From Acidobacteriota bacterium (GTDB taxonomy: Bacteria > Acidobacteriota > HRBIN11): DNA of 8,564 nucleotides. The notes beneath the pieces were generated by a model that had not been told where the DNA came from, did not search any database, and saw nothing but the letters and a program-made list of their open reading frames with translations. Below, in pieces: positions 5,762 to 8,564 of the stretch. The stretch covers positions 1 to 8,564 of the forward strand of contig JAUQPV010000097.1 of the NCBI GenBank assembly GCA_030550225.1. The letters are read 5' to 3'. A program made the translations under genes and the position numbers. Position 1 is the first letter of the stretch. Every line of letters begins with the position of its first letter.

Positions 5762-6406
5762 ATGGTCATGTATTTTGAGTTCGACGCCGAGGACCAGTGG
5801 CGCCCGATGTGGGTGACCGTCAGCGGGACCTGGCAGACGGTCGCCGACTCAACGGCTCCGTCGCCGCCCTACGCCCTGACCCAGACGGCTCGCTACCTGG
5901 ACTTCCCCAAGATTTACCTCGACCAAGGCGAGTTTTACGATTTCCAGGCCGAGGTCGCCTTGAAGATCCTGCCCTTCGACCAAGAAACCCAGCCCCGGCC
6001 GGGTCGTTCGGTCTTCGAGATCGGGCCCGAAGAGGTCCCGGAAGTCGCCTATCCGGCCGACTATGCGGCGGGCCTCCTGCTTCGCTACCGGGGACCCTTC
6101 TCCTTCGTCGCCGCCGTCCTGGACGCCCGGACGCAGGCCGTCTACCTGTTTCGGATGAGCACGGCCGGCGTGAGGGTCCTGGGCCGCCAGGCTGTCCCCG
6201 TCCAGTTGAATCGGTGGTACCGTCTGCGGGCCGTGTGCTACCTCGACCAGATCCACTTGTATGTAGACGGTCAGCCCGTCTTGTTTCGGGAGGAGCGGCG
6301 TCTGACAGGAGGCCGGGCGGGCCTCCTCACGGTCGGGACGACTCGCGCGCACTTGGACGACTTTCGGATCTCGACCGAACAGGTCCGGGAAGCAGGGCGG
6401 GATTGA
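5762..6406 (+). CDS. LamG/DUF1080-like jelly-roll domain protein, N-terminus uncertain
   Basis: From the ATG at 5762 this is a 214-residue single-domain protein resembling the concanavalin-like fold of LamG and DUF1080 (3-keto-disaccharide hydrolase) proteins. It opens with YFEFD (4-8). Next come VSGTWQTVAD, YDFQAEVALKI, AAGLLLRY, LNRWYRLRAVCYLDQIHLYVDGQPV and GGRAGLLTVGTTRAHLDDFRI, the usual order for this fold. Such domains commonly bind or process glycans and are usually exported, but no catalytic residues can be assigned. No Shine-Dalgarno sequence precedes 5762. The same frame is open upstream to 5492 and crosses the octamer array as a hydrophobic segment ending in PIPLALRSPQTPFV, which looks like a signal peptide without a convincing start codon. 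An ATG at 5650 starts a second signal-like peptide, MRRTALLPHCLTALL, in another frame. The real gene may therefore begin at 5650 and be out of phase here. Confidence 0.65.
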   Translation: MVMYFEFDAEDQWRPMWVTVSGTWQTVADSTAPSPPYALTQTARYLDFPKIYLDQGEFYDFQAEVALKILPFDQETQPRPGRSVFEIGPEEVPEVAYPADYAAGLLLRYRGPFSFVAAVLDARTQAVYLFRMSTAGVRVLGRQAVPVQLNRWYRLRAVCYLDQIHLYVDGQPVLFREERRLTGGRAGLLTVGTTRAHLDDFRISTEQVREAGRD

Positions 6407-6410
6407 CGGC

Positions 6411-6442
6411 AGTCCGGGAATTCGGGAATCCGACAATCCGGC
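6411..6442 (+). repeat. Octamer array, AATCCGGN type, four units
   Basis: AGTCCGGG, AATTCGGG, AATCCGAC and AATCCGGC follow in exact 8-nt phase, starting four bases after the stop of the LamG-like gene. The same words occur in inverted orientation at 6509-6573. The stretch between the arrays (6443-6508) shows nothing I can assign. Confidence 0.75.
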
Positions 6443-6508
6443 ATAAATGGTAGAGGGGACGGCGAGATCACCCTGACCTACCGCCCAAGCAGGTATATCT
6501 GGCCATGA

Positions 6509-6573
6509 CCGAATCCCCGAACTGCCGAATGGCCCGGATTGCCGGACTGCTGAATTCCCGAAGGGCCCAATCG
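6509..6573 (-). repeat. Inverted octamer array after the 211-residue protein gene
   Basis: Eight units of CCGAATNN type (one is 9 nt) end two bases from the stop codon at 6576-6578. Read on the minus strand they include CAGTCCGG, GAATTCAG and CAATCCGG, matching the words at 6411-6442. The pair thus mirrors itself between two convergent stops. No T-tract accompanies it. Confidence 0.75.
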
Positions 6574-6575
6574 AC

Positions 6576-7211
6576 TCATCCCTCTGCGCTCAACCAAGCC
6601 TGAACGAGGCGCTCCGCTTGATCCATGAGGTCCCGTAGGCTGGCCCACCCGAGGGGTGCCGGCCGGACGGCGACATCCTCCAGACACACCTTAAACCACC
6701 ACCACAGGGCAAACACGACGGGCCGCCACGTGTCCAGACGACCGGCCCATTGGGCGACCTCGACCATCGTGTTGTCCAGTTCGTCGCTTAAGCGTTGGAC
6801 CCAGCGGTCGATATCCCGCTGGTGAAGGATCCGTCGGGGATACATCCGATGAATTTGCTCATAGATAGCCGTCTGGCCGTCTTGCAGGAGGGCGTCGAGA
6901 TCGTCGGAGGATTGGGCATTACGGATTGCGGATTGCCAATTGCGAATTGGGGATTGGGCCTTGGGGGTAAGGATGTCAGGCCTTGCCCCGCTTGGAGGCG
7001 AGGGGCCGGATATCGGTCGAAGAGCTTCGTACAGGCGTTCCCCGATGGCCTGAATTCGTTCGGGCTCCAGTTCCTCATGCAGAATGTCGTCCATGTAGAG
7101 GGTCTCCATCCAGTGGTAAAACAGGACGGCGGCGATGAGGCCGGGGTCCATCCCGTCCTGCATGTATTGCAGGACCCGCTGTTGCCACCAAGCCAGTCGA
7201 TTTCGGTCCAT
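6576..7211 (-). CDS. Unrecognised 211-residue protein with a repeat-derived linker
   Basis: I do not recognise this family. The protein looks mainly alpha-helical and is rich in Trp, Leu, Asp and Arg. The N-terminal part (1-64) contains WWQQRVLQYMQDGMDP and FYHWMETLYMDDILHEELEPE. The C-terminal part (102-211) contains IYEQIHRMYPRRILHQRDIDRWVQRLSDEL and a Trp-rich helix VVFALWWWFKVCLEDV (165-180). It has no signal peptide; the Trp-rich segment is too short and mixed to call a membrane span. The linker (65-101) is low-complexity, and residues about 83-101 (AQSPIRNWQSAIRNAQSS) are encoded by a heptamer array. The ATG lies nine bases after the Uma2 stop, and GTGAGG overlapping that stop serves as ribosome binding site, so the two genes are probably co-transcribed and translationally linked. 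A role alongside Uma2 is possible but unproven. Confidence 0.75.
   Translation of the reverse strand: MDRNRLAWWQQRVLQYMQDGMDPGLIAAVLFYHWMETLYMDDILHEELEPERIQAIGERLYEALRPISGPSPPSGARPDILTPKAQSPIRNWQSAIRNAQSSDDLDALLQDGQTAIYEQIHRMYPRRILHQRDIDRWVQRLSDELDNTMVEVAQWAGRLDTWRPVVFALWWWFKVCLEDVAVRPAPLGWASLRDLMDQAERLVQAWLSAEG
6909..6964. repeat. Heptamer array, GGATTGC type, inside a coding sequence
   Basis: Eight exact 7-nt units (56 bp) run GGATTGG, GCATTAC, GGATTGC twice, CAATTGC, GAATTGG, GGATTGG, GCCTTGG. The array lies within the 211-residue protein gene and encodes its linker on the minus strand without a stop. It is the only word array in this window fully inside a coding region. Confidence 0.85.
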
Positions 7212-7220
7212 CGGAGAGCC

Positions 7221-7844
7221 TCACAACCGGAGTCGCCGGCGGACCAGGCGGCGGGCCGTCGCCGCCGCTGGCGGGAGGGGCGTCTGAGCGACCCAGGCCG
7301 GATTCAACCGAAAGCCGGCTAACTCGGCAGAATGAAGCCATCCCCGACGGTCCGGTCGGATCGGATGGTACCGCCCGTCGGTCCCCAGGTGATAGGCCTC
7401 GACCTGACCCCGGTCGGGGTCGACCAGCCAGTACTCGGCGACGCCGGCCGCTTCGTACTCGACGAACTTCTCGCCCCGGTCCCGTCCGATGGAGTCCGGC
7501 GAGACGACCTCGACGACCAAGTCGGCCGGCCCGTCGAGGTAGTTCTCCCGCAGACGGTCCAGGTGTTCCTTGCGGACGAACAGGAGGTCCGGCTCCCGGC
7601 CGCTGGGACGGGTCGGCAAGCGCATCAAGAAGGGGGCGGATAGGACGACGCCAGTGCCCGTTGCCTCGGCGATGACGCGCATAATGACGAGCAGGAAGTC
7701 CCGCAGGTCTTGATGTCGAAGTGACGCCGGTGAAAACACGATGACCTCCCCGTCGACCCATTCGGCCCAGGTGTCTTCGTCGAGCCAGTCGAGGAACTCC
7801 TCGAAGGTCATCCGGCCCACGGTCTTTGCGGCCGGCACGCTCAT
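7221..7844 (-). CDS. Uma2 family (DUF820) endonuclease-like protein
   Basis: A 207-residue protein of the Uma2/DUF820 family, which has a PD-(D/E)XK nuclease fold. The N-terminus has the family's opening MTFEEFLDWLDEDTWAEWVDGEVI (12-35). SGREPDLLFV (81-90) supplies Asp86, and DLVVEVVSPDS (108-118) supplies Glu112 of the predicted metal site. KFVEYEAAGVAEYWLVDPDRGQVEAY (126-151) is the most diagnostic block. The C-terminal segment is rich in Ala and Arg. The candidate catalytic residues are intact. The biological role of this family is largely unsettled; members are abundant and dispersed in cyanobacteria, Chloroflexota and similar genomes. The start is supported by GGAGGT close upstream. It is the first gene of a probable two-gene operon with the unrecognised 211-residue protein. 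No clear promoter was found on its strand. Confidence 0.9.
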   Translation of the reverse strand: MSVPAAKTVGRMTFEEFLDWLDEDTWAEWVDGEVIVFSPASLRHQDLRDFLLVIMRVIAEATGTGVVLSAPFLMRLPTRPSGREPDLLFVRKEHLDRLRENYLDGPADLVVEVVSPDSIGRDRGEKFVEYEAAGVAEYWLVDPDRGQVEAYHLGTDGRYHPIRPDRRGWLHSAELAGFRLNPAWVAQTPLPPAAATARRLVRRRLRL

Positions 7845-7848
7845 CGGT

Positions 7849-7854
7849 ACCTCC
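7849..7854 (-). promoter_or_regulatory. Ribosome binding site for the Uma2 gene
   Basis: GGAGGT on the minus strand (core GGAGG 7850-7854) lies five bases from the ATG at 7844 and fixes the start. An open frame extending further upstream on this strand has no comparable signal. Confidence 0.8.
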
Positions 7855-7920
7855 GTGCATCGGTGGTAGGTCCTGGGTATCGGGTTTTCGAGGGCTCCGG
7901 GATCAGACGACAGGGGTTCG

Positions 7921-7942
7921 GGGTGTCCAGTCCCTGACACCC
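7921..7942. promoter_or_regulatory. Operator-like dyad overlapping a -35 element
   Basis: GGGTGTC (7921-7927) and GACACCC (7936-7942) form a perfect 7-bp inverted repeat around an 8-bp spacer. The right arm covers most of the -35 hexamer of the promoter for the phosphodiesterase gene. The geometry suits a dimeric regulator, but I cannot match it to a known operator, and it also resembles the GGGT words found elsewhere in the window. Confidence 0.4.
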
Positions 7943-7962
7943 AATGCCCGGGCCCATACAAT
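7934..7962 (+). promoter_or_regulatory. Sigma-70 promoter for the phosphodiesterase gene
   Basis: CTGACA (7934-7939) and TACAAT (7957-7962) are 17 bp apart, each with five of six consensus matches. This is the best promoter in the window. The predicted start is near 7969, giving a leader of about 33 nt. The only Shine-Dalgarno-like GAGGT (7976-7980) is about 21 bases from the ATG and too far to be typical. Confidence 0.65.
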
Positions 7963-8001
7963 AATACGATAAATCGAGGTCTCCTTTCCACGGTCCGATC
8001 C

Positions 8002-8564
8002 ATGCGGGTCATCGCCCATCGGGGTTTTTCGGGACGGTATACGGAAAACACCGAGCCGGCTTTCCGAGCCGCCCTGGCCGTCGGGGCCGACGCCATCGAG
8101 TGTGACGTCCAGTGCACCGCCGACGGCGTGTGGGTCCTCTTTCATGACCGGTCCCTCCGACGGAAGGTGGGGCTTTCAGGACAGGTCCCCGACTGTCGGT
8201 GGGACGACCTGCGGGGCCGACTCGTCCGGGTCCGGCGGCGGACCCCGGCGCCCCTGATGACCTTGACGGACCTGGCCGAGCGACTGCCGCCGACAGAGGT
8301 CTTCGTCGAGGTCAAGGTCCTCCCGGGCCGGCCTTACGAGGAGTCCCAAATTCGAGAGTTGGCTCGTAGCCTGGCGGAGCACCCTCAGCACGCATGGCGG
8401 GTGATCACGGCCGACCGGCCGACCCTGGAGCTCTTGCGCCGACTGGCACCCGGGATGCCTCGGGGGCTCGTATTGTTTCCATGGTCCCAAATGGAGGAAG
8501 TGGTCCAACAGGGTGATTGGGAGTACCTTTTCGTTCATCGTCGTCTCCACCGATGGCTCCCGGC
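8002..8564 (+). CDS. Glycerophosphodiester phosphodiesterase, C-terminus cut by window edge
   Basis: A member of the GDPD family, which hydrolyses glycerophosphodiesters to glycerol 3-phosphate and an alcohol, using a divalent metal and two catalytic histidines in a TIM barrel. The 187 visible residues open with VIAHRG (3-8), giving the first catalytic His6. ENTEPAFRAAL (15-25) follows, then ECDV (33-36) with the metal ligands Glu33 and Asp35. FHDRSL (47-52) carries the second catalytic His48, and VEVK (102-105) carries the third acidic ligand Glu103. There is no signal peptide, so a cytoplasmic enzyme of the UgpQ type is likelier than a periplasmic GlpQ type. Roughly 40-60 C-terminal residues should lie beyond the window. 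A strong promoter is upstream, and it diverges from the Uma2 gene. Confidence 0.93.
   Translation, partial: MRVIAHRGFSGRYTENTEPAFRAALAVGADAIECDVQCTADGVWVLFHDRSLRRKVGLSGQVPDCRWDDLRGRLVRVRRRTPAPLMTLTDLAERLPPTEVFVEVKVLPGRPYEESQIRELARSLAEHPQHAWRVITADRPTLELLRRLAPGMPRGLVLFPWSQMEEVVQQGDWEYLFVHRRLHRWLP

Overview
This is a G+C-rich bacterial window (roughly two thirds G+C by eye). It carries housekeeping and accessory genes on both strands, and most starts have a clear GGAGG-type ribosome binding site. The adjacent pair rpoZ-coaBC is a widespread bacterial gene order. The phylum cannot be fixed from this sequence. The combination of high G+C, a Uma2-family nuclease and word-like short arrays in the gene gaps resembles genomes of uncultured or thermophilic environmental bacteria, but that is an impression only.

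Layout, left to right: the 5' part of pyrF (minus, cut by the left edge); a 222-bp divergent gap; an acyl-CoA synthetase of the AMP-forming family (plus); a convergent gap; a secreted DUF4198-type protein (minus); a 186-bp gap that is almost entirely a composite inverted repeat; coaBC and rpoZ (minus, 4 nt apart, transcribed rpoZ then coaBC); a divergent gap with an octamer array; a LamG/DUF1080-like protein (plus) whose true N-terminus is unclear; a convergent gap with inverted octamer arrays; an unrecognised 211-residue helical protein and a Uma2-family nuclease (minus, 9 nt apart, Uma2 first); a divergent gap with a good promoter and a dyad; and the 5' part of a glycerophosphodiester phosphodiesterase gene (plus, cut by the right edge).

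The genes do not form one pathway. pyrF (UMP synthesis), rpoZ (RNA polymerase omega) and coaBC (coenzyme A synthesis) are housekeeping. The acyl-CoA synthetase uses the CoA that the CoaBC pathway makes, but nothing here shows co-regulation.

The most unusual part lies between the genes. Almost every intergenic gap is filled by degenerate tandem arrays of 7- or 8-nt words: GGATGCA, AGACCNN, ATGAGCC, TTGGGTG, ACTGCCTT and AATCCGGN types. One GGATTGC array lies inside a coding sequence. Arrays often begin within a few bases of a stop codon and appear as inverted pairs across the gap, and the AGACCNN family recurs at three separate junctions. The octamer array ahead of the LamG-like gene sits where a signal peptide would be encoded and is one repeat unit out of frame with an upstream ATG. 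No tRNA, rRNA, CRISPR array, transposase or canonical T-tailed terminator was seen.
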